A stretch of DNA of 64,000 nt, from contig JAMXDE010000011.1 of assembly GCA_026770025.1 (NCBI GenBank), positions 558,001 through 622,000 on the forward strand, read 5' to 3'. Of the stretch, positions 11,623 to 22,885 are shown piece after piece. Origin of the DNA: Craspedostauros australis (Eukaryota; Bacillariophyta; Bacillariophyceae; Mastogloiales; Achnanthaceae). Position 1 is the first letter of the stretch. Every line of letters begins with the position of its first letter. A program made the translations under genes and the position numbers. The notes under the pieces were generated by a model that searched no databases, was not told the origin of the DNA, and was given only the letters and a program-made list of their open reading frames with translations.

Positions 11623-12783
11623 ATGAAACGCTGCGTTGCTTGCATCATCGGGCTGGCAGCCCTTCTCACATCAAGGGTGATTGGATTTGGCATTCCGTCC
11701 AAGCCATCCAACCCATCCATCTGTGCCCATTCGAGAACCGAACGAAGGGGTAAGAGAAGCATCTTGCAAAGTTCTCAGCAGGAGGTGGAAGATTCTTCAC
11801 AGCAGACGCAAACGCAGACGCAAACGCAGACGCAAACATACATGGAACAAAGGGAACAGCACGCGCAGGATGAGGCAACGACGCTGTCACCGATTGCGCC
11901 ATTCAAGCTGGAGAACGAAGAACTGACGCAGCGCAACCTGCGATTCGGGGGCGTCGGTCGATTGTACACGACGCAGCAGGATTACAATCGCAACATGGAG
12001 GGCAACGCAGAGGATCTTCATTTGAAGGTCGTGGATCGATTGTCATCTGCTACCGTCATGGTCATCGGGCTGGGTGGCGTGGGGTCGTGGGCTGCCGAGG
12101 CGCTGTGCCGCAGCGGGGTGGGCTCCCTCGTGCTCATCGATCTGGATGACATTTGCATCAGCAACACCAACCGGCAGCTCCACGCGACAGCATCGACCGT
12201 CGGTCAGATGAAGATTGATGAGATGCAACGTCGTCTCAATGACATCAACCCGGCCTGCAACATCACGCTCATTCATGACTACATCTCCGATGCGAACATC
12301 GCGGATATCCTCGATCGCGTGCCCGACATCACCGCCTGCCTCGACGCCATCGACGGCACGGAGGCCAAGTGCGCGCTGATCTCGCAGTGCGTCGATCGTC
12401 AAATTCCGGTCGTGACGTGCGGCGGGTCAGCTGGTCGTACAGATCCCACGCGGGTTCGCTACGACGACATCACCCGGATCGAGGGTGACAAGCTGCTCAG
12501 CGCGGTGCGCAGGATTTTGCGCAAGGAGCACGGATTCTCGGCTGGTGTGGCCTTCTACATGCAGCGAAGTAAGAACACGAAGATGCCGAGGAAGTGGCGT
12601 GTGCCGGCGGTGTATTCCACGGAACCGACCAAGGTCGTGTCGAAGGACACTGTGTCGTCCTTCAGACGGTGCGATGGTGCATTGGGAACAGCATGCTTCG
12701 TGACGGGAACGTTCGGCTTCATTGCGGCAGGTCGCGTGGTGGAGATGATCGTCAAGGACGACCTCGTTGTTCCTCGAAAATGA
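11623..12783 (+). CDS. tcdA: TcdA-like tRNA threonylcarbamoyladenosine dehydratase (ThiF/E1 fold), probably plastid-targeted
   Basis: This ATP-dependent E1-like enzyme cyclises t6A37 of ANN-decoding tRNAs to ct6A. The ATG at 11623 begins a 386-residue protein with a hydrophobic signal-peptide-like segment (about 4-16) and a phenylalanine at 22 (RVIGFGIPS), resembling the cleavage region of stramenopile plastid presequences. A QT-repeat linker (about 61-72, encoded by a 12-bp DNA repeat) follows. The ThiF domain has the nucleotide-binding loop GLGGVGSW at about 149-156, DLDDICISNTNRQ, and DAIDG in the usual places. PVVTCGGSAG and DPT agree with the TcdA/CsdL subfamily rather than with ubiquitin E1. 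The C-terminal FVTGTFGF segment is hydrophobic as in Tcd proteins. The frame is open upstream to 11485, but the targeting signal favours the later ATG. Confidence 0.85.
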   Translation: MKRCVACIIGLAALLTSRVIGFGIPSKPSNPSICAHSRTERRGKRSILQSSQQEVEDSSQQTQTQTQTQTQTYMEQREQHAQDEATTLSPIAPFKLENEELTQRNLRFGGVGRLYTTQQDYNRNMEGNAEDLHLKVVDRLSSATVMVIGLGGVGSWAAEALCRSGVGSLVLIDLDDICISNTNRQLHATASTVGQMKIDEMQRRLNDINPACNITLIHDYISDANIADILDRVPDITACLDAIDGTEAKCALISQCVDRQIPVVTCGGSAGRTDPTRVRYDDITRIEGDKLLSAVRRILRKEHGFSAGVAFYMQRSKNTKMPRKWRVPAVYSTEPTKVVSKDTVSSFRRCDGALGTACFVTGTFGFIAAGRVVEMIVKDDLVVPRK

Positions 12784-13078
12784 TAGAGTAGATGATGGTG
12801 CATCAATGGACAAGCATGTTGTGTGTGTGCATTGAGAACGTTGATGCCATCTTCCTCACTTTCCCATGCGGACAGTTGGGAGTGGCGGTACGGTGGCAGT
12901 TGCAGTAATATTAGGCGTATTGTAGCAGATTAACTTCTTTACTCCACTTTCATTACAATAGTCATGCAGAGCTCGGAAAGATCGATCCTGGTATTTGCAC
13001 AACATAGCATGTCGTAGCATAATCATATCACGTCAGGACATCGTTGTGCGCACACCCCTACCGTGGGAATGACCACTT

Positions 13079-16000
13079 TTATTTGGAATACACTTGCGTC
13101 ATGTCATTGAGAATGCCGCAAGTATTGTCACCCATCGCGACGTAAGCGTATCCATTCATGCCCCAGCTGCTTCCCCATTGGTTGCGAACGATCCAATAAC
13201 CTTCGCGATCGGAGTCGTCACGGCTACCGCTCCCGCTGTGGCTATTGCTTCCACTGTTGTTGTTATCGTCGCCATCTTCGTCACCGTCGTTGAAGGCGTA
13301 GCCCACGATTTGGACGCAATGGTTCATGTCCAAGAAGGCGGATGTGCAGCCGAGCTCTGCCGTGATGATACCACCGGCATAGTCCTGCCACAGTGATGCC
13401 TCCAGGCACACGGTTGTTGGTCCGTAGGATGCGACGTTGCGCACAGCAAGCGCTTCATCCTGTGTGTCGCAGTTGCAACCGCTGCCATCCGTGTAGCACA
13501 GGCAACGATCGGTTGCGTATCCGTAGCCATCGATCTGGCCGTACCGTTGGCTTTGGCTGCCACTGTTGTAATTATCATTGTTGTCGTTGCTTCCGTCGTG
13601 AGAGTTGCCCTCCGCAGGACAGATCTTTGCGGCATAGGATTGCACAGCATCCGCTCTGCACAAATACAATGATAAGAAACACAGGAAAGGAAACAAAAGC
13701 ATAGAATCGTGGTGGTGGTAGCAGACAGAGTGCAAATATGCACAATTGTTGACAGATGTGTGAGAAGTGCGCGGTGCAGCATGCGCGAGACAATCAACAA
13801 ACGAAAACATCAAGCAACGCAACACAGTGATCCACTTACGTGTAGGTGTAGCTCGTGCCTTCCATCGCCTCGGTGAGTTCCAGAAGGAATTCATCATCGT
13901 ACGCCATGTCATTCTCCAGCAGCAGACCGTTGTGCTCCATGACCCATTCGAAGGCGTTCTGTGGCCACCCGCCGCTGCACATCTCGCAGGTGTCGTCGCA
14001 TACGATGACCTCCGTTTCGGAAAGATCGTAGAGCTGACCTGTTGACAGGAAAGTTGCCGATTCGATGGTTTCCACGGCCGTGATGGCCCAGCACGCGCCG
14101 CAATCTCCCTGCGACTTGATGTCGCTGACAGCGCCGCCATCGCGCCAATCGACCGCGACGGGGTAGGAATCGGCATCGTACGTTGGTTCCATGGTCCCAA
14201 AGCCGAATTGGATGCCCGCGGAATTGAACAACCACCTGAGCCAGCACGAGACGTTGTACCAGTTGCAATTAGCGCTGGAGGATGACATGACGCGCGAATC
14301 TTGCGCCAAGCTTCGCTTGGATAGGACACGGCGTTTCGCAGATGCCTGCAGCTTTGGATTTGCCTTCGTTGGGTCCAGGACGTGTCCGGAGCCGTGGCTC
14401 AATCGGCGCGTCTTGGGTCCAACAGCTTTGTGCTTTTGATGGTGATGCCAGTCTTCACCCATGAGGCCCTTGTATCCGGTGAGGTATCTGGCCTTGAATT
14501 CTTCATGCGTCAAGTCTTGCAGACCGTTGGAACCGAAGACTTCCTTCTTGGTCATCTTGCACGCACCATGTTGCACATTCTTCTGCTTCGTTCTGCGCAA
14601 CATTGAGTATTCAGACAGAGTATTTGGTTGTGGCCGTGTGATACATGTCGCGCATTTGATTCATGTTTGGCAAAAAAACGAAAGAAAGAAAGAAGTTGAA
14701 GATGAGGAACGAGAAGCAACAGGGTAATTCAGAGAGTATACTCTTCAGAACCACCCAACCAACCAAAGAAAAGAGGAACAATAGCGGAGCTCTTGTGCCA
14801 ACGGATGACTTACCGTTCGTGATTGTGCGACCAGATATGAAAACGATGCTCCTTCTCCTCGTGAGAATGGTACTTCTTGCCATGGTGATGTGCCCAGCTT
14901 TCGAACTTCTCCCTCAGCTCTTCCTCCATCTCCAGGAGGACGCGGTGCTGACCATGTGCAGCGTTGTGATGTTGTTGGTAGACGGCTTGCATGGGCTCTG
15001 CCATTCGGAAGCGTGGATCATTCTGCTGACCAAGTCTGGATATCTCGTCCTTGGACAGTGGCAGCAAGAGGATTTGCTCTGGCACTTGATCATTGGCACT
15101 AGCAGTGTTGGCGTTGGTGGTTTGGTAATTCCCATTGCCGATGGCAACGAGATTGGCGTCGGCGGAGGCCGTGACATCGGAATCGGAATGACCGAAGGAA
15201 TGCATGAAGACCCCCGTGAAGGTCAAGAGCAGAGCAGCAGCTAGAACCATCCAGATGCGGACGAACGAGAGGAGGCGTCTGGCTTTGAGCAACGCCATGG
15301 ATGGACCGCTTTGTGGACGGTGGGCAAAGCCCCGAGACCACGAGTTTCCGTTTTCCATTTCAAAGTAGTCGCGGTCAGGGTTGAAGTGTGACGGTTGCGA
15401 AGACTGCGATCTGGTGGGTCTGAATCTCTCCCCTGCCTGTCCCAGTGCACCGAAGAGGTTGGATGTCTTGGCACCGATGGAGGCACCTTTCCTTTTTTGA
15501 TTTGCATCATCATCGTGGGCATGCGAATAGGCATATGGGTTTGCTTCGTGCGGTGATCTTGTCGGCATTCTGATCGTCGGACTCTTCCTATGCGTGAGCA
15601 ACAGGCCCGAAGATGTCTTGATGGGCTCTTCCCCACCATCGTTGCGAACCGCATTTGATGCATTACTCGGCGATCGGGAGATGTCTGCGTCGTGCTGCTG
15701 ATCGTTGACTGATCTCCTTGAGGATGATGGCATGGCCATTGGGGTACTTCTAGTCGCTGTTGCTGCACTGTTTGGCGTTGCAGAAAGCGCGTTCATGCGG
15801 GGCGGTTCCTCTTCGATTTCTAGGTAACCTGCAGTGCCCGGAAAGACCGAATTGACTGGCGGTTCCCTGTGCGCGCCATACTGTTGCCGCTGCTGCTGCT
15901 GTTGATGATGTTGATGATGCCGTTGAAAGCCTGTTCTGAAAGAGTCTTGCGTTGCAACGGAGGATTGATCGTCAAGCAAAGAGTTGCCTTTGACATTGAC

Positions 16001-16471
16001 GAGGGTCTCCGCGGTGGGACCTCCGGTAATGGCTACGGCTTGGTTGTTGGATGCAGATTGGGTGTGCATGAACGGATCAAAGCCTCCCGATGCCTGTGCA
16101 GATCCATACGCCTCCTGCCTTGCTTGTTCAGACATCGCGAGTTCAATGGTGGTGGGCGAGTTGGCGGCGGAGGACATGGATGGCGAAGTCATGTGCGCGA
16201 GGAGCGTCGATTGGTAGTTGCGGCCCTGGATGGTTGCAGGCGGTGTCAGCGATTCGACCGTCTGCAGGTCGTCGTCCGACGCGTCATCCCTTGATTGAGG
16301 ATCGATCTCCGTCTCGAAGCTGACGGTCAAGCGATCCGCAAGCGGCGTGCCACCCATGTTCGCCGCAACGCCACCCGAGATCCCTTGGCGTGTCTCCGAT
16401 TGCTGATCGCCCTCCGGCTCATCGTCCGATGAAGCGTGGGAGAACGACACGTACTGCGAATCCGGCATCAT
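13079..16471 (-). CDS. membrane-anchored papain-like cysteine protease with I29 propeptide and long N-terminal extension
   Basis: Three exons: 16471-14814, 14592-13840 and 13655-13079. The introns are 221 and 184 bp, both phase 2, and the product is about 995 residues. The N-terminal 400 residues are polar and low-complexity (Ser, Asn, Gln, His). A single hydrophobic segment follows at about 402-427, predicting type II topology with the protease in the lumen or outside. The I29 inhibitor prodomain begins around 514 (EKFESWAHHHGKKY), continues across intron 1 and ends at LTHEEFKARY. The C1A peptidase has the active Cys at about 720 (KSQGDCGACWA), His at about 916 (MNHCVQIVGY) and Asn at about 962 (VRNQWGSSWGMNGY), so it should be active. 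Two Asn/Asp/Ser/Gly-rich inserts interrupt the catalytic domain. The frame runs further upstream only through non-ATG codons. The extension could be a mis-joined separate gene, but it is one continuous frame with the prodomain. Confidence 0.8.
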
Positions 16472-17450
16472 CTCCGGTGTATGATGCTCTGCTGTGCTAT
16501 ATTCGATACCTTGGAAGTATAATAGCAAAGTGGTGGAGTGGCTGTGGAATCAACTGCTGCCGATGTTGATGCTGCTTCTTCTGCAACAGAACTGTGTCTT
16601 TCTTGTGTCGAATGAACGCGGACAACGGAAGAGCAGAGCGTGTCGGGTGCGGAACAGTGGCAGATAGTAGTAGACCAAGAAGAAGTCGCGTTCACCGTGC
16701 TTTTGTCTCTCGTGTCGTTGGTTTGGCGTTTGGCTGCGACAGACTTTCCCTCCTCCATTTCGCGCCCTTGTGCGTTGGCTTTCGTAGCGATTTTTCTAGT
16801 TGGCGAGAGAAGCCCACCACAATTTCGCCGCGCGCCGGCCGGCATTCACCTTGACTCGTTCGAATTGAGATTCGCCCAATTTTTAAATCGTTCATTTAGC
16901 CGTAATATAACGTTACAATGCCCACCTCTTTCATTCGTGTTTCATCTCTCATTCGTGGCGTTGAACAATGCCGAAGCCTTCGCGTTTCGATCGTCATCGT
17001 GTTTGACGGCCTTCCTCGGTTTGTTGGGATGGGATGCCTCCGACATCAGCGTTCGTGATGGTGGTCGTGTGACAATGACGACGACGATGGCAACGATGAC
17101 GATGGAAGAAGAGAGGAGAGAGAACACTGAGTTCGCGACGCCGATTCCTTCCTCCTCCATCACATCGCATCACATCGCATCACCTCGCATCCCGTCAGGC
17201 CAACGACCGAAAGAGAATCGATCACAAAAGAACGGCCGAGGCTTGACACATAAAACCAAGTCACAAGCAAAACAACAACAACAACAACCACAATAGAAAA
17301 GCAACAGAGCAACAGCAACACAACAGCAACACAACAGCAACACAACAACAGCACAGCAATAAAGCAGACGATTCATCACGTCCATAACAGAACAACAGAA
17401 CAACAGCAGAACAGCAGAACAGCAGAAGATCAACACTAAAGCAAGGCACG
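16472..17450. promoter_or_regulatory. divergent promoter region with CAA/CAACA-rich 5' leader
   Basis: The protease (minus) and the epimerase (plus) start 979 bases apart, so both promoters should lie here. From about 17268 to 17430 the sequence is a run of ACA/GCAACA units (repeat unit close to agcaacacaac) just ahead of the epimerase ATG, probably its untranslated leader. Open frames through this region on either strand (a Gln-rich plus frame and a Cys/Val/Leu-rich minus frame) reflect the repeat. Confidence 0.5.
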
Positions 17451-18551
17451 ATGACACTGAAGAATAGACAGACGGTCCTGGTGACCGGAGGTTGCGGGTA
17501 CATCGGCAGTCATGCGCTGACAACGCTGCTGGATCAGGACTACAACGTGGTGGTGGTTGACAACCTTTCCAACGCCACGGACGCAGCCCTCGACAGGGTG
17601 GCGCAGGTATGCAAGATACCGCAGGAGGAACGCAGCGAGCGCATCGTCTTCCACAACGTCGATGTGTGCGACAGGGCGGAGCTCAGGAAGGTCATGGAGG
17701 CATCGCCGACCTTCACAGCCTGCATCCACTTCGCTGGTCTCAAGGCCGTTGGCGACAGCACCAGCATGCCCCTTCTCTACTACCACAACAACCTCTACGG
17801 CACCCTCGTCCTCCTCGAGCTCCTGGATGAGTTCGGCTGCCGCTGCATCGTCTTCTCCTCGTCGGCAACCGTCTACGGCGAACCAAAGACCATGCCAATC
17901 ACGGAGCAATTCCCAGCAGGCCAGGACATCACCAACGCCTACGGACGCACCAAGTACTTCGTCGAGGAGATCCTCAAGGACTTTTACAACTCGAAAACGC
18001 TCAAGGGCAAGTCCACCGACTGGTCCGTCATCCTCCTGCGGTACTTCAACCCCATCGGCGCCCACGAATCCGGCCTCATCGGGGAGGACCCCAACGGCAT
18101 CCCTAACAACCTCATGCCCTACCTCGCGCAGGTCGCCTGCGGCAGGCGCGAATTCCTCACCGTCTTCGGCAACGATTACTCCACTCCCGACGGCACGGGC
18201 GTCAGAGATTACCTTCACGTCATGGATCTCGTCGAAGGTCACGTCCAAGCCATCCAGCATGCCCAGAAACAGACCGGCGGACTCTACACCTACAACCTCG
18301 GCACGGGGCACGGCGTCAGCGTCCTTGGATTGCTCAAGTCCATGGAGAAGGCCTGCGGGCATGAGCTCAAGTACAAGCTGGGCGAGCGCCGTCCTGGGGA
18401 TATTGCCATCAGCTATTCTGATGCCAGTCTGGCCGCGAACGAAATGGGGTGGAAGGCCAAGCGGACCTTTGATCAAATGTGCGAAGATGTCTGGCGTTGG
18501 CAATCCAACAATCCGAACGGATACCGCAGTGCCAGCGAACTTGAGAAGTAA
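17451..18551 (+). CDS. GALE: UDP-glucose 4-epimerase
   Basis: Interconverts UDP-glucose and UDP-galactose with tightly bound NAD in the Leloir pathway, feeding galactose to glycans and polysaccharides. Single exon, 366 residues, the usual length for the family. The Rossmann motif TGGCGYIGSH is at 12-21 and VVVVDNLSN follows at about 33-41. The catalytic Ser is in FSSSATVYG (136-138), and the YxxxK pair is Y164 and K168 in AYGRTK. RYFNPIGAH and GVRDYLHVMDL are typical of the extended SDR epimerases. No targeting signal, so probably cytosolic. Strong C/G-ending codon preference, as in a highly expressed gene, leaves long shadow frames on both other frames and strands. Convergent with the next gene, 113 bases between stops. 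Confidence 0.97.
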   Translation: MTLKNRQTVLVTGGCGYIGSHALTTLLDQDYNVVVVDNLSNATDAALDRVAQVCKIPQEERSERIVFHNVDVCDRAELRKVMEASPTFTACIHFAGLKAVGDSTSMPLLYYHNNLYGTLVLLELLDEFGCRCIVFSSSATVYGEPKTMPITEQFPAGQDITNAYGRTKYFVEEILKDFYNSKTLKGKSTDWSVILLRYFNPIGAHESGLIGEDPNGIPNNLMPYLAQVACGRREFLTVFGNDYSTPDGTGVRDYLHVMDLVEGHVQAIQHAQKQTGGLYTYNLGTGHGVSVLGLLKSMEKACGHELKYKLGERRPGDIAISYSDASLAANEMGWKAKRTFDQMCEDVWRWQSNNPNGYRSASELEK

Positions 18552-18664
18552 CATTGTACAATACGTATTGTAGTATGAGTATGGCACAAAGATAAGGAGA
18601 GTAACACAGTTGGATTACGCAGTGTAGTATTTTTCCTTTACAGTGCAACACTCCAGCTTCCGTC

Positions 18665-20581
18665 CTACACACCATTTCGACCGTCTCCTTCCATCGATTC
18701 CTCTTCAATCTGCCCCATCCTCACGCTCGTGCTCGTGCTCGTACTCTCGCTATGATGAGCACTCGCACGCACACTCTCATTCTTAGTAGTACCAGTGCTG
18801 ACGACGGACACCTTCCCCAGCGCGTCCATCTCCACCTTAACACCGGCAGTTTGCAGCTCCTTCGATTCCACCGGTTTCTGCGCTTCCAATTCGGCCACCA
18901 TGGCTTGATTTGCCGCGTTCTCATGTAGAGCGTTGCGAATGGCGACCAAGGCCCATTCGCGCAGTGTGAAGCAGGCATGTCCAAATGACGTCGATGACAG
19001 CAGGACGTGCAACCCCGTGCGTTGTGTCGTACCTTGCACAGCGCGCATTGTGTCCTGGTTGCGGCAGCATTGATAACACAGGTTGCCGATGCATCGCACC
19101 AGCGACACCATGGCGTGTTGCTCTTCCGGTTGCAGCACCAGCTCTCTCGCCTTCTTGCCGAAACTGCGTTTGAGCAGAATGTCCACCATCGCGCCCAGAT
19201 CTTGCAGCAGGTTCGGCAGGAGGAGGGTGCCGAGTCGCAACCGGAGGATAGCGCAGTCGCTCGTGTCGCCGCTCAAGGACGTCGCCAGTATGTCCAGCAC
19301 TGTAAGGGCGGCAGATTGGCCCAGCGGGTCGTCCTGCGACGATGCCGTTGCCTCCATCTGCGCGCTGCCGTGAGGCAACTGGTCGCGCAGAGAGTTGTAC
19401 AACGACACCAAGAAATCATGCGAAACGTCGCCGACAAGTCGTTCGCTGTCGGATTCCGTCTCCTTGGCGAGACAATGCAGCAACACGAGTTGTTCTGGGA
19501 ATATAATCGTATTCGTGCCGTCATCATCATGAGTTGATCGCGAGGATCCACGGCCCGCCGCATGAAAGATGTTAGCAACCATGTCGCGTCGACAAAATTG
19601 CAGGAGCAACAGAACGATCCACTCCGTCGCCGAATCGGCTGGGTCGTCGGATGGTTCCGTTGTTGCTGACGGTGGTTTTGTATTCGCTTTGTCTTGAGTG
19701 AGATTCTCTCGGATGGATTGGGTGGAGATAATGTACCGCAGCAGATTGGATATCAGCAGTTGGCTGTTGGCAAGTGCTGTGATGAATGCAGTAGCATGAT
19801 TCTCATTGTCGTCATCTTCTTCGTCTTGTCCTTCTTCGATGATAGGAGTGCTTGGTGAATCCTGATTGCCATCGGAATTGGGCGATAACGACACGACGCA
19901 ATTGTGCAATGCAGCCACAACAGCACCGAGGATTTCGCGATTGCTCGTGTGCGCGGACGTGATGATCATATCCACCCAATTCGACGATCGGCTGTGCGCG
20001 TCTGGTTGTGATGATGATGATGATGGCGATGATGATGTTGTTGTCGCATTCTCAAACAGATTCGTTTGCTCCAGCATTCGATTCTTGACATCATCAGAAG
20101 AAGGTTCAATCGGGATATCGTTCGCAATGATCCTGGCCGTTTCCTTGTTACCAGTGACAAGGTTGCACAAGAGTTTGGCAGCCATGAGCTGACACTTGGC
20201 ATCCGTCGTGCCACCCTTGCAGAGCAATTGAGAAATGGGAAGATGCAGCCTGTCCTCTGCAATGGCTTGCTGCTGTATGTACCGACGATTGGAATCGTTA
20301 CGAAAGGATATGCAAGAAACGCCATACCGCAGCGCTCCTCGCGTTCGCAGGATCCTCTGCTTGCGTGTCTCGTCGCTGTCGTCGGGAGCTGCATGGTGAA
20401 TGATGAAGTCCTCCAGCTGATCATTCAACGATCGGAAGTGTGATGCCATCAACTGCAGATCTTCGATGTCCTCTCGATGTGGCTGTTCTTGTTGTTGGGC
20501 CTGCCGCTGATGTTTGTCACGGATCCCTCTGGACCATGTCAGCAACGATTTCCATTCTGTGGGATCTTTTTGGGAGTCCAT
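18665..20581 (-). CDS. ataxin-10-like armadillo-repeat protein
   Basis: Single exon, 638 residues from the ATG at 20581. An upstream in-frame ATG at 20686 would add 35 His/Pro-rich residues and looks like leader. The body is helical, with segments resembling armadillo repeats, broken by Ser/Asp/Glu-rich linkers (for example a run of serines and a run of acidic residues in the middle). The C-terminal region, about 510-600, matches the ataxin-10 homology domain: a stretch like LVRCIGNLCYQCCRNQD, then LREWALVAIRNALHENAANQ. In animals and fungi ataxin-10 proteins act in cytokinesis and kinase binding; the algal role is unknown. The C-terminal tail after the domain is Ser/Thr-rich. Confidence 0.75.
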   Translation of the reverse strand: MDSQKDPTEWKSLLTWSRGIRDKHQRQAQQQEQPHREDIEDLQLMASHFRSLNDQLEDFIIHHAAPDDSDETRKQRILRTRGALRYGVSCISFRNDSNRRYIQQQAIAEDRLHLPISQLLCKGGTTDAKCQLMAAKLLCNLVTGNKETARIIANDIPIEPSSDDVKNRMLEQTNLFENATTTSSSPSSSSSQPDAHSRSSNWVDMIITSAHTSNREILGAVVAALHNCVVSLSPNSDGNQDSPSTPIIEEGQDEEDDDNENHATAFITALANSQLLISNLLRYIISTQSIRENLTQDKANTKPPSATTEPSDDPADSATEWIVLLLLQFCRRDMVANIFHAAGRGSSRSTHDDDGTNTIIFPEQLVLLHCLAKETESDSERLVGDVSHDFLVSLYNSLRDQLPHGSAQMEATASSQDDPLGQSAALTVLDILATSLSGDTSDCAILRLRLGTLLLPNLLQDLGAMVDILLKRSFGKKARELVLQPEEQHAMVSLVRCIGNLCYQCCRNQDTMRAVQGTTQRTGLHVLLSSTSFGHACFTLREWALVAIRNALHENAANQAMVAELEAQKPVESKELQTAGVKVEMDALGKVSVVSTGTTKNESVRASAHHSESTSTSTSVRMGQIEEESMEGDGRNGV

Positions 20582-21166
20582 TGTGCAACCAATTGTGAAT
20601 GTGTGCGACGATTGAAAGCAGTGTGCTGGAGGATGCTGGTGACCATTTGAATGGTGCTGATGGTGGTTTGCGAGGGAAGGTCTCACGTTTCACATCTTGT
20701 GCGTAGTTCTACCGCTCCAATATTTCATCATTTCCTTTTTGCCACCCAAAATATTCCATTTGTGCTTTCCAAATAAGACATTTTAAGTCCCAAATGGGCC
20801 TATTACATATTTCAAGTAGGTATCTATGTCTTGGTGAACAAAAGCAGAAAGAACCCAATCAGCACATCAAATCCAAACCAGCTATCACGCAGTATCACGC
20901 GAGCTACAAGTGGAGGAGCATGCCTCTGGGACACCCGGCAAGTGCATCAAATACTTCAGTTTACGACTAGTACGACTCAAAAGTGGTTTTTGTCGTTTGT
21001 TGTGTTTCTTCGTTGTTTGTGAGATGTTGACAAAGCAAATGTCGCAGCGACGTCTTCGTTTGACTCATTGATATTACTACTTTATCAGTCGGTGTTACTC
21101 GGACAAATTTAGTCATTGCTTCCGTTCGGTTGAAGTGTCATCGAGTCCCGTCGAACCTGCTTCCTT

Positions 21167-21364
21167 TTGCATTTAATGCATTTGGAGTGCATTTAATGCA
21201 CTTGGGGTTCAAAAAATGCATTTGAAGTGCATTAAATGCAAATGGAGTGCATTAAATGCATTTGTAGTGCATTAAATGCATTTGGAGTGCATTAAATGCA
21301 ATTGGGGTGCATTAAATGCATTTGGGGTTCAAAAAATGCATTTGAAGTGCATTAAATGCACTTG
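21167..21364. repeat. 20-bp minisatellite array 1 (core tgcattaaatgca)
   Basis: About ten units of agtgcattaaatgcatttgg and variants stand in direct tandem. Some units replace the core by ttcaaaaaatgca. The core tgcattaaatgca is nearly its own reverse complement, so each unit can form a small cruciform. The same unit forms array 2 about 1.85 kb downstream in the same orientation. Confidence 0.95.
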
Positions 21365-21532
21365 ATCGGTTTTGCTGTCCACAATTCGTGAATGGATCCT
21401 CCTGGCGTCAACTCGCCACATCCAACCACTGGGCGCAAAACTGGTGGTTGCATGAGCCAGACGTACTGTTTGCGAACGGAAGGTGGCCGTGGCGATGAAG
21501 AACAATTCTCCTGCTGCCAATTCAGTGGTTCT

Positions 21533-21600
21533 TGCAAGCCCCATGCTGGGTACCATCGTGTTTTCTGTAAGCCCCATGCTGGGTACCGTCATGTTTTCCT
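21533..21600. repeat. 33-bp tandem duplication
   Basis: Two adjacent copies start with aagccccatgctgggtacc and end in tgttttc-t. They differ at a few positions. They are not part of the neighbouring minisatellite. Confidence 0.85.
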
Positions 21601-22885
21601 GAATATAGCGAATCGGACAACACTACTTTCTTAGCAAAGGATGTAACGTGTTGTCAAATAGGGTAATACATATTTAGCTAGTGTCTACGACACAAATACT
21701 GGCTGGCTTGTCCTCAACGCGGACAAAAGGCATGACGTCATTGACGGTCGATGACAGACCGAAATTGTATTCAATGGTGTGGATGGTGATGTCGTGACAG
21801 GTCCAGTGCCATGTCGGTTGCTCACGCTGTTGGTGATTTGGCTCCTTTGGGTGTTTCCTCCTGCCAATGTTGTGTCAAGCAGCAAAGCATTGGTGGTGTC
21901 ATCCCTACATGTCGGCCACACCAGCCACACGTGTGAATGCTACACAACATAATATTATGTAATGTAATGGAGGGCAGTGACTTATCCTTTGCTATGCACA
22001 ACAAAATACAATACTAAATAATACTTGGCTTAGTTTGTGAATGTTCTACAAAGTCCTGCACAACCTGCTTTGTTCCCCTTGGACATGGGACGCCATAATC
22101 ATCTGCTGAGCTGTTGACATGGTGCAGAAAGAGACTGGTGACAGTAGTGTTGTCATCCTTGTTGTTTCTTGCATCGTGATTCAAGTGCTTGTGGATTCAA
22201 TACCACTGAAACAAGAAGTAAAGAGGGGGAGCAGATGAGCAACGGTTCAAAGCCAATGATGGCCATTGGCGACAACGAGCAGAGAGGAGGTCCAAACACA
22301 CAGGCAGGGAATAGACCTGAAGCAAGGACGAGGCTGTACTATAGAGTAGGTATATGGAGGGAAGGAAGTGTGTGCTGATTGATATGTGGACAAAGCTGAA
22401 CGTCCTGGACCATGAACAGCAGCGGATCGAGAACAAGGCATGATGCAGCTTGAGTTAAGGGTGAGGGCAAAGGTTGAATTGGGGTGTACCATCCTTGGGT
22501 AGCATGGAGCCTGCAACCTGCTCACCACCATATGTATTCTTTTCCACATGGGTTCCATTGATCCAAAGCCCAGACAAAGCAGCAGCCTTGGCATGCCCAC
22601 TGCCACCACGCAATCCTCAACATGTTGTTACAAGTAACCGCCTCACCCACGTGAAATGTGAGTGTGTCGATGATAGACACGACTGGACAGCATGTCGAAA
22701 CACGACTGACGATTCCGAACCCCATTTGCCCTCCACCGTCCGCACGCTGGACGCGTTTAGGCAAAGGCTAATGCGAAAAAAAAACTTTGTAACTACAAGG
22801 TTCAGGAGTCTATAACTTCACGCAAATACCCAATACAGCATAATAGGATGAATTCAGTGCTGAAATAATGTATCAGAACGAAGTT

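Noticed and set aside
16640-17296. 218-codon plus-strand frame ahead of the epimerase
   Set aside because: It spans the divergent promoter and ends in the CAA repeat; no domain and no plausible link to the epimerase start.
17160-17523. Cys/Val/Leu-rich minus-strand frames that resemble membrane proteins
   Set aside because: They are the complement of the CAA/CAACA repeat in the epimerase leader.
17436-18587. 383-codon minus-strand frame opposite the epimerase
   Set aside because: It is an antisense shadow of the strongly codon-biased GALE gene; it has no domain, and a third frame (17557-18573) is open for the same reason.
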